Positions 1 through 8,265 of a DNA stretch of 35,721 nucleotides are shown in pieces (the first letter of the stretch is position 1; each line of letters opens with the position of its first letter). The DNA is from Desulfobacterales bacterium (GTDB lineage Bacteria > Desulfobacterota > Desulfobacteria > Desulfobacterales > RPRI01). The DNA lies in assembly GCA_020052975.1 (NCBI GenBank), contig JAGVOC010000298.1, forward strand, positions 1 to 35,721, read 5' to 3'. The notes under the pieces are model-generated. The model saw only the letters and a program-made list of their open reading frames with translations, was not told the origin of the DNA and did no database searches. The position numbers and the translations under genes were made by a program.

Positions 1-9
1 GGAATAATA

Positions 10-876
10 ATGATCAGCATAACGGCCGTCCTCTGGGGGATATTGGCCATTGTGCTCAAATATGCGCTTCAGCGGTTCAGCGGCAATACCATCATCTGGT
101 TCCGTTTTACGTTTTCATTCGTATTTCTGGCAGGTTATTATATCATCCATCGTCCGCAGTCTTTTGAAATTTTTAAAACCCCTCCGGTTCTGGGAATACT
201 TGCAGGACTTGCCATGGCCGGTAATTACCTGGGATTTACAAGCGGCGTCGACCTGACATCTCCCAGCAATGCCCAGATCCTTATTCAGATCGCTCCGCTT
301 CTAGTGGCAATTGTGGGGGTTGTCTATTTCAAGGAACGCCTGACCATCCTTCAAAAGACCGGCTTTGGCATTGCAGCGGCAGGCTTTCTGTTGTTTTACC
401 AGGATCAGCTTCATCATCTTGTGATCTCTTCTCAGCAGTACACTCTCGGCAACCTCTGGATCATTTTTTCCGCTATCGCATGGGCATTTTTTGCAGTATG
501 CCAGAAACACCTGGTCCGAATCTGGGCCCCTCAGCAGACCAATCTGCTGATTTACCTGGTTGCCGCCATGATATTTTCCCCGCTGGCCGTTTTCCACGAA
601 TTCCAGGGACTGGCCCTTTCGGACTGGCTGACTCTGATCTTTCTGGGCGCCAATACTCTCATTGCTTATGGCACTCTTGGAGAAGCCCTGAAACTGATCC
701 CTGCCAACCAGGTCAGCGCCATTATCGTCCTGAACCCGCTGATTACCCTGATTGTTGTCGGCGTTCTTTCGGTTCAGCAGCTCCCCTGGCTTTCTTCTGA
801 AAGCACCACCCTGCTCGGATACGCCGGAGCGTTGCTGCTTCTGGCCGGCGTAGGACTGGTTGTCAAAAAGGCATAA
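10..876 (+). CDS. EamA/DMT-family membrane transporter
   Basis: This is a very hydrophobic protein of 288 residues with about ten predicted membrane helices arranged as two similar halves, as in the EamA (drug/metabolite transporter) family. The N-terminal ALLWG-like start of the family is visible as TAVLWGILAIVLKYAL, and the second half starts near residue 145 with LWIIFSAIAWAFFAVCQKHL. Such proteins export or import small metabolites across the inner membrane; the substrate cannot be read from sequence. The reading frame stays open to the first base of the window, so the real start may lie upstream. It ends one base before the stop of the convergent response regulator gene, leaving no room for a terminator between them. 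Confidence 0.85.
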   Translation: MISITAVLWGILAIVLKYALQRFSGNTIIWFRFTFSFVFLAGYYIIHRPQSFEIFKTPPVLGILAGLAMAGNYLGFTSGVDLTSPSNAQILIQIAPLLVAIVGVVYFKERLTILQKTGFGIAAAGFLLFYQDQLHHLVISSQQYTLGNLWIIFSAIAWAFFAVCQKHLVRIWAPQQTNLLIYLVAAMIFSPLAVFHEFQGLALSDWLTLIFLGANTLIAYGTLGEALKLIPANQVSAIIVLNPLITLIVVGVLSVQQLPWLSSESTTLLGYAGALLLLAGVGLVVKKA

Positions 877-877
877 G

Positions 878-2269
878 CTATTGCTCCTCTGTTTCACTTT
901 TTGAAACGGGATTGCCGGTGTTTAATTTTTCCCACCTGTACCAGAATGTCTTATAGCTCATGCCGAGAAGCTTTGCGGCCTTGGCCATGACACCATTGGC
1001 GCGCATCATCGATTTTTTCAGAAGATCTTTTTCCAGTTCCTCGAAATTGATTCCGCCGTCCGGAAGATCAAAATCGAATGAGCAGTCCGACTCCGAATAC
1101 CTGAGTTCGCTCTTTATATCCCTTAATGTTATGGTTTCAGTATCGCAGAGGATTACCGCCCTTTCAATAACCGATTCGAGCTGCCTTATGTTGCCCGGCC
1201 AGTTGTATTCAACAAGGGCTTTTATAGCGGTAGAGTCGATTCCTTTTATCCTTTTTCCGAATTCGCGGCTGTATCTTATCAGAAAGAACTGGGACAGTTC
1301 GGGTATGTCGCTTTTTCTGTCCCTGAGCGCCGGAAGCTCTATAGTGACAACCCTTAGCCTGTAGTAAAGCTCTTCTCTGAAATTCCCTTTTGCAAGCTCT
1401 TTTTCGATCTCCTTATTGGTTGCGGTTATGATTCTGACATCGACCTTTATCGGGTCTTTTCCCCCGAGCCTTCTTATTTCTTTATCCTCGAGGACTCTCA
1501 GAAGTTTTGACTGCATCATGAGGGGCAGATCGCCTATCTCGTCAAGGAATAATGTGCCGTTGTTTGTCGCCTCGAACAGTCCTATCTTCCGCGACTGTGC
1601 CCCTGTGAAGGCGCCGGGTTCATAGCCAAAGAGTTCGCTCTCAAAAAGATTCTCGGGTATGCAGGCACAGTTCAGGGCTGTAAATGGCTTGGACCGCCTG
1701 GGGCTGTTGTAATGAATCGCTCTGGCGGCAAGTTCCTTGCCTGTGCCGCTTTCACCCCTTATAAAGATTGTTGCGGAACTGTGTGACACCTTTTTCATGA
1801 TATCGACGGCTTCCTGCATCTTGCAGGATCTGCCGATTATCCCTTCGATCCTGAACCTGTCATACAGTTCCCTCTGCAGCTGGAGATTCTCTTTCAGAAG
1901 CCCGGTACGCTCAACGGCCCTCCCGACAGTCATCAGCATGGAGTCCTTGTTCAGCGGTTTGGTCAGATAGTCAAACGCACCCTTTTTCATCGCTTCAACG
2001 GCGGATGATATTGTTCCGTGGGCTGTCATGAAAATCATGGTAGGGTATGGCAAAATGGAGTCCTTCTGAACGGAGTCAAGCAGCTCTATGCCGTCCATTC
2101 CTTCCATCCTGAGGTCCGTAAGTATGACGTCGGGATTGTATTTTTTTACGGTTATCAACGCTTCTTCTCCCGAAGAGGCCGTATAAGTTTCATATCCTTC
2201 ATCATCGAGGATAGTCTTTACTATGTCCCTCTGAAGCTGTTCGTCGTCTACAACAAGAATAACCGCCAT
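878..2269 (-). CDS. sigma-54-dependent response regulator (NtrC family)
   Basis: This is a 463-residue three-domain regulator. Residues 1-115 are a receiver domain with acidic D8/D9, phospho-acceptor D52, T82 and K104. Residues about 140-370 are an AAA+ domain with Walker A GESGTGKE (172-179), the sigma-54 contact loop GAFTGA (219-224) and Walker B LFLDEIGD (240-247). The C-terminus is a Fis-type helix-turn-helix ([17 protein letters not shown]). I chose the ATG at 2269 rather than the longer frame from 2302 because GGGGAG lies just upstream and the protein then begins directly with the receiver domain ([10 protein letters not shown]). It lies 64 bases downstream of the sensor kinase on the same strand, so the two form a classic two-component pair acting on RpoN promoters. 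Its targets are not known; the adjacent envelope genes are candidates. Confidence 0.95.
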   Translation of the reverse strand: MAVILVVDDEQLQRDIVKTILDDEGYETYTASSGEEALITVKKYNPDVILTDLRMEGMDGIELLDSVQKDSILPYPTMIFMTAHGTISSAVEAMKKGAFDYLTKPLNKDSMLMTVGRAVERTGLLKENLQLQRELYDRFRIEGIIGRSCKMQEAVDIMKKVSHSSATIFIRGESGTGKELAARAIHYNSPRRSKPFTALNCACIPENLFESELFGYEPGAFTGAQSRKIGLFEATNNGTLFLDEIGDLPLMMQSKLLRVLEDKEIRRLGGKDPIKVDVRIITATNKEIEKELAKGNFREELYYRLRVVTIELPALRDRKSDIPELSQFFLIRYSREFGKRIKGIDSTAIKALVEYNWPGNIRQLESVIERAVILCDTETITLRDIKSELRYSESDCSFDFDLPDGGINFEELEKDLLKKSMMRANGVMAKAAKLLGMSYKTFWYRWEKLNTGNPVSKSETEEQ

Positions 2270-2285
2270 CTTATCTCCCCTTATT

Positions 2286-2318
2286 GAAGCTCCCCGCATC
2301 AAGCTACGGGGAATCTTC
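2286..2318. repeat. short palindromic repeat between kinase and regulator
   Basis: Arms GAAGC-TCCCCG and CGGGGA-ATCTTC pair around a nine-base loop, giving a stem of about 11 bp in the 64-base spacer between the sensor kinase stop and the regulator start. No T-run follows in the transcribed direction, so it is not a good terminator. It could be a REP-like element or a processing/stability hairpin within the operon mRNA. Confidence 0.6.
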
Positions 2319-2333
2319 GACCGTAAGGATTTT

Positions 2334-3800
2334 TTATCTGTTTTTGATTCGCTCGCTATTGCAGTTCAAAGGCAGAAATATTGTAACCGCGCTGCCTTTG
2401 CCTTCAATGCTTTTAACTTCAATCCTTCCTTTATGTTCTTCCACAATCCTTTTTGTTAGAGCAAGCCCGAGCCCGAGCCCGTCCTGTTTCGTGGTATAAA
2501 ACGGATCGAAGATCTTCGAAAGCTTCTCCGCTGATATACCCGTTCCTGTATCTTCGACAGCTATGCTTAACTTTTCATCCGTCCTTCCCGTCCTTATCGT
2601 GACCTTCCCGCCATCAGGCATCGATTGGAACGAGTTCAGTATTATATTGTACAGGCAGGTTTTTATAAATCCGGAGTCCAGGTAAAGCTCCGGCACTACC
2701 CCTAATTCCTTGATTATTATGATCTTTTCTTTTTCGGCCTTGGCCTTGACAAGCTCCAGAACGTCTTCTATGAGCTTCCCGATATCCATCTGCTGCAGAT
2801 TAAGCTCAAAGGGCCTGCTGTGCTCGAGGAAACTTTCGGCAAATCTGCTGACGCGCTGAATCTCATTTTTGATGTTAAGGATCAGTGAGTCGAAGCGCTC
2901 TTTTTCACCTTCTTCATCCGGTTCATATTTTTTCCGTATATGGTCGATGGAAAGGCTGATAAAATTGAGCGGGTTCCTTATCTCGTGCGCGATACTCATC
3001 GAAAATTGTCCTATGCCCGCGAGGTGCTCGGCCTTTCGCAGCCTTTCCTCCAGAACGCGTTCTTCCTTAAGCTTGCCGACCATGTAATTGAAACTCTTTG
3101 CGAGTTCTCCTATTTCATCTTTCCTTTCAGTGCGTATTTCATGATCGAGGTTGCCGAGCGCGACGCTTTTGGCAGCTTGTACTACATCCTCTATTGGTTT
3201 TGTATACCGCTTTGCAAGGATGATGCTCAAGATCAGCCCTACCCCGAAGATGATTGCCGTTGCCGTAATTCTTTTGATGTTTTTTGTCTGCATCTGGGAC
3301 GAGAAGTCATCCGTATTCACTGTAAGGTGTATGTATCCATAATTTTTTTTGTCGACAACGACAGGAACAATTACATTATAAAATTGCCCCTCGCCTATTA
3401 CGGGTTCCCCGAGTTCCGCCTTGAATATGAGTTCTTTTTTTGCCTTTGTGATCCATTTTCCTATATTTCCCGGGTCGGTGCTCGATATTATCCTGTCGGA
3501 ATTGCTGATGATCGAGATCTCCTTAACGCCTTTTGTCTTCAGTTTATTAAGATAGTTCTGCAGGCGCTTATCTTCCGGGATGCCGCTGCTGGTGACTTCT
3601 TCCACACCCATCTGTACGCCTCTTGAAATGTCGGCGATCTGTTTTTCAAACTCGTTATAGATCGATGTTTCGGTCTGGTAATAGAGCAGGATGAGAATGG
3701 AGATGAGGCTAAAGCTGAGAAAAAGCATCAGGGCAACAAGTTTTTTGTTGAGAGAGAGTCTGGAAAAATAGTCTCTTGTTATATGTTTGTTAAATGGCAT
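2334..3800 (-). CDS. membrane sensor histidine kinase (NtrB/ZraS-like architecture)
   Basis: The protein has 488 residues. A first membrane helix (about 20-41) and a second (about 178-197) bracket a periplasmic sensor region of roughly 135 residues that looks like a single Cache-type domain. A HAMP linker (about 198-250) follows, then HisKA with the phospho-accepting H272 in SIAHEIRNPLNF, and a HATPase domain with N-box NIILNSFQSM, G1 VEDTGTGIS and G2 GLGLGLALTKRI. There is no cytoplasmic PAS domain. It should autophosphorylate on H272 and pass phosphate to D52 of the regulator encoded just downstream. The signal is unknown. The position after two peptidoglycan cross-linking enzymes suggests envelope sensing, but that is inference. 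No clear Shine-Dalgarno precedes the ATG at 3800. Confidence 0.93.
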   Translation of the reverse strand: MPFNKHITRDYFSRLSLNKKLVALMLFLSFSLISILILLYYQTETSIYNEFEKQIADISRGVQMGVEEVTSSGIPEDKRLQNYLNKLKTKGVKEISIISNSDRIISSTDPGNIGKWITKAKKELIFKAELGEPVIGEGQFYNVIVPVVVDKKNYGYIHLTVNTDDFSSQMQTKNIKRITATAIIFGVGLILSIILAKRYTKPIEDVVQAAKSVALGNLDHEIRTERKDEIGELAKSFNYMVGKLKEERVLEERLRKAEHLAGIGQFSMSIAHEIRNPLNFISLSIDHIRKKYEPDEEGEKERFDSLILNIKNEIQRVSRFAESFLEHSRPFELNLQQMDIGKLIEDVLELVKAKAEKEKIIIIKELGVVPELYLDSGFIKTCLYNIILNSFQSMPDGGKVTIRTGRTDEKLSIAVEDTGTGISAEKLSKIFDPFYTTKQDGLGLGLALTKRIVEEHKGRIEVKSIEGKGSAVTIFLPLNCNSERIKNR

Positions 3801-3871
3801 GTATATATTGTATATTGATTTCTTATGTTTAGTTAATCAGGGAAGGCCATTCCGATCCTGTAACTGGAAAA

Positions 3872-4498
3872 TCACGGGGTATCTATGATAGCGTTCGAAT
3901 TCTCGGAGAGTGTCCAGTAAAAGGCCCTGGCATCATTTTTATCCAGCACAATATCTATGGCTGTATATGGTTTCCCTTTCAACACATTCCAGAGCATTAA
4001 TATAGGGCGAGTAAAAAATCTCACTGATGAATAGGAAACGTTGCTTATTCCTGAAACAATTCCTTCCGTTAAAGGTTTTATAAATATCGCTACGCCGCCG
4101 TCAAGAACAACAGTATATCTTGACGGCATGTCAGCCAGCTCCAGGGCACCTACCTTGTAATTTTCATTTTTCTTGTTTTCTCCAGGTTTTATCATTTCCC
4201 TCACGGGCTCAATGAATGTACTTTTCTCTCTCACCTGGTATGCGTTGGCTGCAGCAGGGCTGCCCCAGCAATTAAAATCCTTTATCTGCAGTTCCTTCAG
4301 GGGAATCCCCCTTGCCTTGATATAGACCATTTTCCCCTTCAGATCGAAAACAAAGTAGATAGCGGGCTTGCGGGACAGTTTCAGCTCTTCTTCGAGAAGC
4401 CGGCTTTCTCTGATATATATCTCTTTGTCTTCACCGGCAAAGGCCGGACCGGCAATTAAGGTGATAAAAAAAAATATGAGCCTGAATATGATAATCAA
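3872..4498 (-). CDS. secreted protein of unknown function linked to L,D-transpeptidases
   Basis: The protein has 208 residues. The N-terminus (MIIIFRLIFFFITLIAGPAFA) is a good signal peptide with an AFA cleavage site, so the mature protein is periplasmic. I do not recognise a named domain. The body has a beta-rich stretch (PAIYFVFDLKGKMVYIKARG) that recalls the strand repeats seen in proteins next to YkuD enzymes, and several short beta segments near the end. The start codon is TTG and overlaps the TGA of the upstream L,D-transpeptidase gene (TTGA), implying translational coupling; GAGG lies upstream. The coupling points to a partner, substrate-handling or anchoring role for the neighbouring transpeptidases. 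This is inference from position only. Confidence 0.75.
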   Translation of the reverse strand: MIIIFRLIFFFITLIAGPAFAGEDKEIYIRESRLLEEELKLSRKPAIYFVFDLKGKMVYIKARGIPLKELQIKDFNCWGSPAAANAYQVREKSTFIEPVREMIKPGENKKNENYKVGALELADMPSRYTVVLDGGVAIFIKPLTEGIVSGISNVSYSSVRFFTRPILMLWNVLKGKPYTAIDIVLDKNDARAFYWTLSENSNAIIDTP

Positions 4499-5142
4499 AA
4501 TATATATATCCTCGTGCCAATGCCGGCTGCGGTAAAAACAGTTTTAAGGTCCTTGTCGCCGACACGGATGCAGCCGTGTGAGACGTTTCTTCCAAGCATC
4601 CTTGTATAAAGAGTCCCATGGATAAAATATCCGTTGCCGAAACCCAGCGCATATTCTCCAAGAACACCTTTTTCTATTCTTTTCCTGGGATCTTTGGGTA
4701 TCTCTTCACCCTCCTCAATAAACGCCCAGTCGGGCTTTGTCCATGCAGGTGCTATGCTTTTTGACTTCACCACGTACTCGCCCGTCGGGGTATCGAATAC
4801 CCACTGCCGATTGCCCGACGGGTCTTTCAATATGTTGCCGCTTCCGCTCGAGATGACGGCTTCATGGACCACCATACTGCCTTTTTTCAGATAGAGCTTA
4901 TTCATGCCGGTATCTATCACGATATAAATCCTGTCAGGAGTAAGGCTTTTTAACCTTTGCCTTAGCGCCGAATTTTTCGCCTTCAGCACATCCAAACTGA
5001 TTTTGCCGTATTTGATGTCCGCAGTTTCTTTATCTCCGGACGGTATGTTTTTGCTCCCGAGATAATATCCGGCAGACTCGAGAGTCAGAAACATGATGAA
5101 TAAAATGATAAATATTTTAAGAAATATTCCGGTTTTGAACAT
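4495..5142 (-). CDS. L,D-transpeptidase (YkuD domain), membrane-anchored
   Basis: This 215-residue protein has an N-terminal signal anchor (MFKTGIFLKIFIILFIMFLT), then a YkuD domain from about residue 70 to the end. The catalytic motif is canonical: H175 in FIHGT and S188-H189-G190-C191 in VSHGCIRV. The family forms 3-3 peptidoglycan cross-links or attaches lipoproteins to peptidoglycan in the periplasm, using the cysteine as nucleophile. The frame extends upstream to 5202 inside the preceding gene, but the ATG at 5142 starts the hydrophobic anchor and has AAGG upstream, so I prefer it. It starts five bases after the stop of the upstream transpeptidase and overlaps the downstream gene by four bases, so it is in the middle of a tight operon. 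Confidence 0.9.
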   Translation of the reverse strand: MFKTGIFLKIFIILFIMFLTLESAGYYLGSKNIPSGDKETADIKYGKISLDVLKAKNSALRQRLKSLTPDRIYIVIDTGMNKLYLKKGSMVVHEAVISSGSGNILKDPSGNRQWVFDTPTGEYVVKSKSIAPAWTKPDWAFIEEGEEIPKDPRKRIEKGVLGEYALGFGNGYFIHGTLYTRMLGRNVSHGCIRVGDKDLKTVFTAAGIGTRIYIF

Positions 5143-5146
5143 TGTT

Positions 5147-6244
5147 TCAGAGACCTTCCATGGCTGAAGAAAGGGTGTTATTGTGATCAACAGCCCCGAC
5201 AATGGTCACGGGTGTTCCAACATGAACTTGACTGAAGAGAGAATCGATCATATTATTGTCCATCGAAATACATCCATATGTCATGCTGTCCTTTCCGCCG
5301 CCGTGTATTTCTATGAGTCCGCCTATCCTGGAATTTGAAGGAATAAGCCCATTTTTCTTTGCACTGATGAAATTCCTCATGTCTTCCTCGTTAGGATAAT
5401 TTATCAATAATGCCTTGTGGTAACGGCTTGCAGACAGTTTCTTTGTTATCCGGTATTTTCCTTCAGGGGTTTTCTGGTCCCCGGCAAAGCTTTTATCGAG
5501 AGAACCGTTACGTCCGAGACCTACGTTATATGTCCTGAAGGGAATGCCATTTTTATAGAGTATAAGAGTGCGCTCGCTTTTATTCACAATAATTACCGGA
5601 ATGTTCTCGTTTTTTGATTCAGCTATGGTCTCGTCCGCCATTTGCTGCCATTTTTTTATATGACTGCGGTCAGCGTAACGGTCAAGAATTGGACGCAGCG
5701 TATTTTCAGCCGCCTTAATGAATCCTGATATATTCTTCAATTTTGCATCGGTTGCCTCGTAATCGCTGTTGTTATACGAGGCAGATGCCTCTGACAGGAG
5801 CAGTTCAGCCTTTACGAGATCTTTCCTCGCAAGCCTCCCTTCGTTGATCATTTCGGTCAACCCTTTAAGAGTCTCTATTCTGTTTTTCAAAAAGGACATC
5901 TTGTCTGAAACGCTCGCTTTTTTTACATTCCTTGTATCCGAAATCTTTTTTTGTAAATTGTGGCCGGATTCCAGCAGTGTTCTCAATTCCGACTGAATTG
6001 GCCCGTACTCCTGAAACCATGCGAATCTGGATTTTTCCTTTATCAGGTCATCTTTTACCTTCCTTAATGATATCCTGTAATGCTTAAACCCTTCAGAATC
6101 ATATATTTCAGCACCCGACATCCAGAGATTATGTTCCTGTTTTTCAGCTATTTGTATTTCCGGAGGTAACTGCGGAGCAGAACAACCGAACGCCATTATC
6201 ATTATGGAAAAAATTAACGTTTTTTTAACAATATTTTGTATCAT
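5147..6244 (-). CDS. lipoprotein L,D-transpeptidase (YkuD domain, YGC variant)
   Basis: This 365-residue protein begins with a lipoprotein signal (IMIMAFGCSAP, lipidated C21). Residues about 35-210 are a mostly helical, charged region that is probably coiled-coil and may span the periplasm. A YkuD domain occupies about 215-350: H314 in IEIHGGG and C325 in TYGCISMDN. The usual S/T-H-G-C has tyrosine in place of histidine at the second position, a change tolerated in one YkuD branch (the W-T-x-G-C type), so activity is plausible. It should act on peptidoglycan from a membrane-attached position. It heads the run of three envelope genes and two-component genes. A TATATT-like box lies about 25 bases upstream of the start, so a promoter here is likely but unproven. 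Confidence 0.88.
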   Translation of the reverse strand: MIQNIVKKTLIFSIMIMAFGCSAPQLPPEIQIAEKQEHNLWMSGAEIYDSEGFKHYRISLRKVKDDLIKEKSRFAWFQEYGPIQSELRTLLESGHNLQKKISDTRNVKKASVSDKMSFLKNRIETLKGLTEMINEGRLARKDLVKAELLLSEASASYNNSDYEATDAKLKNISGFIKAAENTLRPILDRYADRSHIKKWQQMADETIAESKNENIPVIIVNKSERTLILYKNGIPFRTYNVGLGRNGSLDKSFAGDQKTPEGKYRITKKLSASRYHKALLINYPNEEDMRNFISAKKNGLIPSNSRIGGLIEIHGGGKDSMTYGCISMDNNMIDSLFSQVHVGTPVTIVGAVDHNNTLSSAMEGL

Positions 6245-6360
6245 TCAGGATCTTTTCTTTAAAATAATATAACATAACTATTTAACTTGCTTTAATAATT
6301 GATAGATTTCATCCTGCGTCTCTTCGTTCCAACCTTCATGTTCGGGGCGTACACAATGAA

Positions 6361-6418
6361 ATATGAAAATCCACCCATCTCCCCTTTTCCAAAGAGAGGT
6401 ATGGGGGGATTTTCATAT
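6361..6418. repeat. palindromic element with 18-bp arms
   Basis: Arms at 6361-6378 and 6401-6418 match as inverted repeats at 17 of 18 positions (ATATGAAAATCC.. paired with ..GGATTTTCATAT), with a 22-base loop that itself contains a CCCCTTTT / AAAGAGAG partial stem. This looks like one of the C-rich/G-rich dispersed hairpin repeats common in Desulfobacterota genomes. It lies in the 385-base gap (6245-6629) between the lipoprotein and transpeptidase genes, which otherwise holds only the palindrome at 6516 and a probable promoter near 6270. Confidence 0.65.
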
Positions 6419-6515
6419 AAAGCAGCGTGGACCATACTAACAATTACCAGGCTGGATTGTCAATCTCTGAGACTGTTTGTGGTTTAAAATAATTGTGCAT
6501 AGAGATGAATAAAGC

Positions 6516-6545
6516 ACGGGCGATCTTGAATTCAAGATCGCCCGT
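6516..6545. terminator. perfect 30-bp palindrome, possible terminator
   Basis: Bases 6516-6530 (ACGGGCGATCTTGAA) and 6531-6545 are exact inverted copies with no loop; an EcoRI-type GAATTC is at the centre. In RNA it would form about 13 pairs with a small loop. It lies 85 bases beyond the stop of the minus-strand lipoprotein gene, but the minus-strand tail (GCTTTATTC) has only a weak T-run, while the plus-strand side has ACCTTTTTAC. A bidirectional terminator or a protein-binding palindrome are both possible. Confidence 0.5.
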
Positions 6546-6629
6546 ACCTTTTTACGAGAACCCCGCAAACCATCCCGGATGTACAGGAACGGCGGTAGCT
6601 ATTGCGGTTCAATTATAAATAGTTATCAA

Positions 6630-7265
6630 CTATTTTTTTGCTTTTCCCTCTTCAACTTTTCCCGGAGCCGCTTTTTTCTCTCCAACTTTTTCCATGGCCG
6701 CTTTTACCTGGTCCGAAATCGCAGTGGCCTTGGCTTTGATCGCATTTGCTTTTTCAATCGCTACATTATAGTCTTCGGAATCTACAGCGGTCTTTACTTC
6801 AGCCAGAGAATCTTCGATGCCTTTCAGGTCGGCCTTTAATGCCTCTATATCAGCCTGTGAGCCTTTTCCTTTAGGAGCTTTTTCCAGAAGGGCCTTTGCT
6901 TCTCCTACTGCAGCTATTGCAGCTTCCTGTCCTGCCAGTGCATTTTTCTTTGCTTCTTCCTTCTTTGCCGCTAATTCTGTCTTGAGCTTATCTGCGTCAG
7001 CCTTTGCCTTTATTAAAAGCTCTTTTGCCTTTGCATAATCCTTGAAAAACTTAGCGTCCTGAACCTTAATTTCATCCTGGGCAGCCTGCATTGTATCATT
7101 TAAACTCTTTGCGCCTTCAGCCGCATATTTTTCTGCGCCTTCCGTTATAACTGCATCTACTGATGCCTTTGCTGCATTCATCTCTTCTGTCGGCTGTTTT
7201 CCGCATCCTGCAAGCACGAAGACCACAACCATGGCTAATGCCATAAACTTTAAAACGCTTTTCAT
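6630..7265 (-). CDS. helical lipoprotein, unknown function
   Basis: The protein has 211 residues and starts with a clear lipoprotein signal (MVVVFVLAGCGKQ, lipidated C21). The rest is almost entirely alanine-, lysine- and glutamate-rich helix (for example AKAKELLIKAKADADKLKTE), predicted to form long coiled coils, with a lysine-rich tail (GKVEEGKAKK). It resembles DUF4398-type or Lpp-like periplasmic lipoproteins that stand between outer membrane and peptidoglycan, but I cannot assign a family firmly. AGGGAGGA precedes the ATG and TATAAT is at 7304-7299 on the minus strand. Being upstream of two L,D-transpeptidase genes, it could be a substrate tethered to peptidoglycan through a C-terminal lysine, as in enteric Lpp. 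That is inference. Confidence 0.85.
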   Translation of the reverse strand: MKSVLKFMALAMVVVFVLAGCGKQPTEEMNAAKASVDAVITEGAEKYAAEGAKSLNDTMQAAQDEIKVQDAKFFKDYAKAKELLIKAKADADKLKTELAAKKEEAKKNALAGQEAAIAAVGEAKALLEKAPKGKGSQADIEALKADLKGIEDSLAEVKTAVDSEDYNVAIEKANAIKAKATAISDQVKAAMEKVGEKKAAPGKVEEGKAKK

Positions 7266-7640
7266 AATAATTCCTCCCTTTGATAATAAGTTTAATAAAT
7301 TATATCAGTTTCCATACTGACAATGCATATCCTCAGGGGCATTTCAGGCCCCCGGTTGATATTCGTAACAATAGGGCTTTATATACGCAATCACCATGCC
7401 AACTTAATTCATCCGTATTTCAGCCATTTTTATGAAAACAGTTTCCTTTTTTGGGGAATTTCATCCTTTTTTAGGAATAGATTTTTATTACATCTGCATA
7501 CGGAAAACAGAACTCTGTCCGGGAATCGATATTCCGGATAGAGACGACCTGCCTGATAGATATTATAAATTAGACACCGCAATGAGATAAATGTTATTAT
7601 AAATTGGGAGAAGAACCAAATTTAATAAAGCGAGGTAAAT
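7266..7640. other. divergent intergenic region, 375 bases
   Basis: This AT-rich spacer lies between the minus-strand lipoprotein and plus-strand yedF. I see no gene in it. It holds a TATAAT at 7299-7304 (minus strand) suited to the lipoprotein, and the 11-mer TATTATAAATT occurs twice, at 7561-7571 and 7595-7605, 34 bases apart, upstream of yedF. These could be -10 regions or a factor site. GGAAT-CGAT-ATTCC near 7522-7535 is a small palindrome. No structured RNA was recognised. Confidence 0.5.
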
Positions 7641-8234
7641 ATGGACCAATTGATATGTAACGGGCTTTCATGCCCTCAGCCTGTGCTGATTACAAAAAAA
7701 TATCTTGAAGAAAACCCGGATGCAGGCACTGTTTCGGTTATCGTTGACAACCAGGCGGCCTCCGAAAATGTTTCAAGATTCTTGGAAAATACGGGATTTA
7801 ATGTTAATATAAAAAAACTTGATAACCGTTATGAAATCAGCGGGACTCGTATTGCAGGCAATGTAGATCAATGCAGGCGCTACAATCATACTGAAAGCAA
7901 CAAAATCCTTATCATGATCACGAACGACGTCATAGGAAACGGCGAGAGAACTCTTGGCGAAAAATTGATGCTCAATTTTTTAAAGACGCTTCCGGAAATG
8001 GGAGATTCCCTCTGGCGCCTTGTTTTTCTTAATGAAGGTGTAAAGCTTTCGGTAAAAGACTCGCCAGCCCTTCCGGTACTGACACAGCTTGAAGCCCAGG
8101 GGGTGAGCATTCTCGTTTGCGGAACATGTCTTGAATATTATTCATTACTTGAGAAAAAAGGCATTGGTGTAACCACAAATATGCTTGATATTGTAACAAG
8201 TTTACAGGCTGCCGAAAAAATAATAAATATTTAA
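7641..8234 (+). CDS. yedF: YedF-type sulfurtransferase-like selenium metabolism protein
   Basis: This 197-residue protein fuses two small folds. Residues 1-70 are a TusA/SirA-like domain with the family signature LICNGLSCPQPVL (C11 in the CPxP motif, plus C6). Residues about 88-197 are a DsrE/F-like domain (ILIMITNDVIGNGERTLGEK) with a cysteine pair in VCGTCLEYY. This two-domain layout is that of the protein called YedF, found in selenium-using bacteria and usually encoded with selD. A role in sulfur or selenium transfer is inferred from the family; the exact reaction is not established. GAGG precedes the ATG. No selD, selA or selB is present in the window, so the usual genetic link is missing here. 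Confidence 0.85.
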   Translation: MDQLICNGLSCPQPVLITKKYLEENPDAGTVSVIVDNQAASENVSRFLENTGFNVNIKKLDNRYEISGTRIAGNVDQCRRYNHTESNKILIMITNDVIGNGERTLGEKLMLNFLKTLPEMGDSLWRLVFLNEGVKLSVKDSPALPVLTQLEAQGVSILVCGTCLEYYSLLEKKGIGVTTNMLDIVTSLQAAEKIINI

Positions 8235-8265
8235 CGATGGACATTTTACGAAATCTTCATACTCG

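Noticed and set aside
301..897. A 198-residue minus-strand frame
   Set aside because: It runs antisense to the EamA transporter gene, has a low-complexity composition and no ribosome site.
2940..3626. A 228-residue plus-strand frame
   Set aside because: It is antisense to the sensor kinase, which has full domain evidence.
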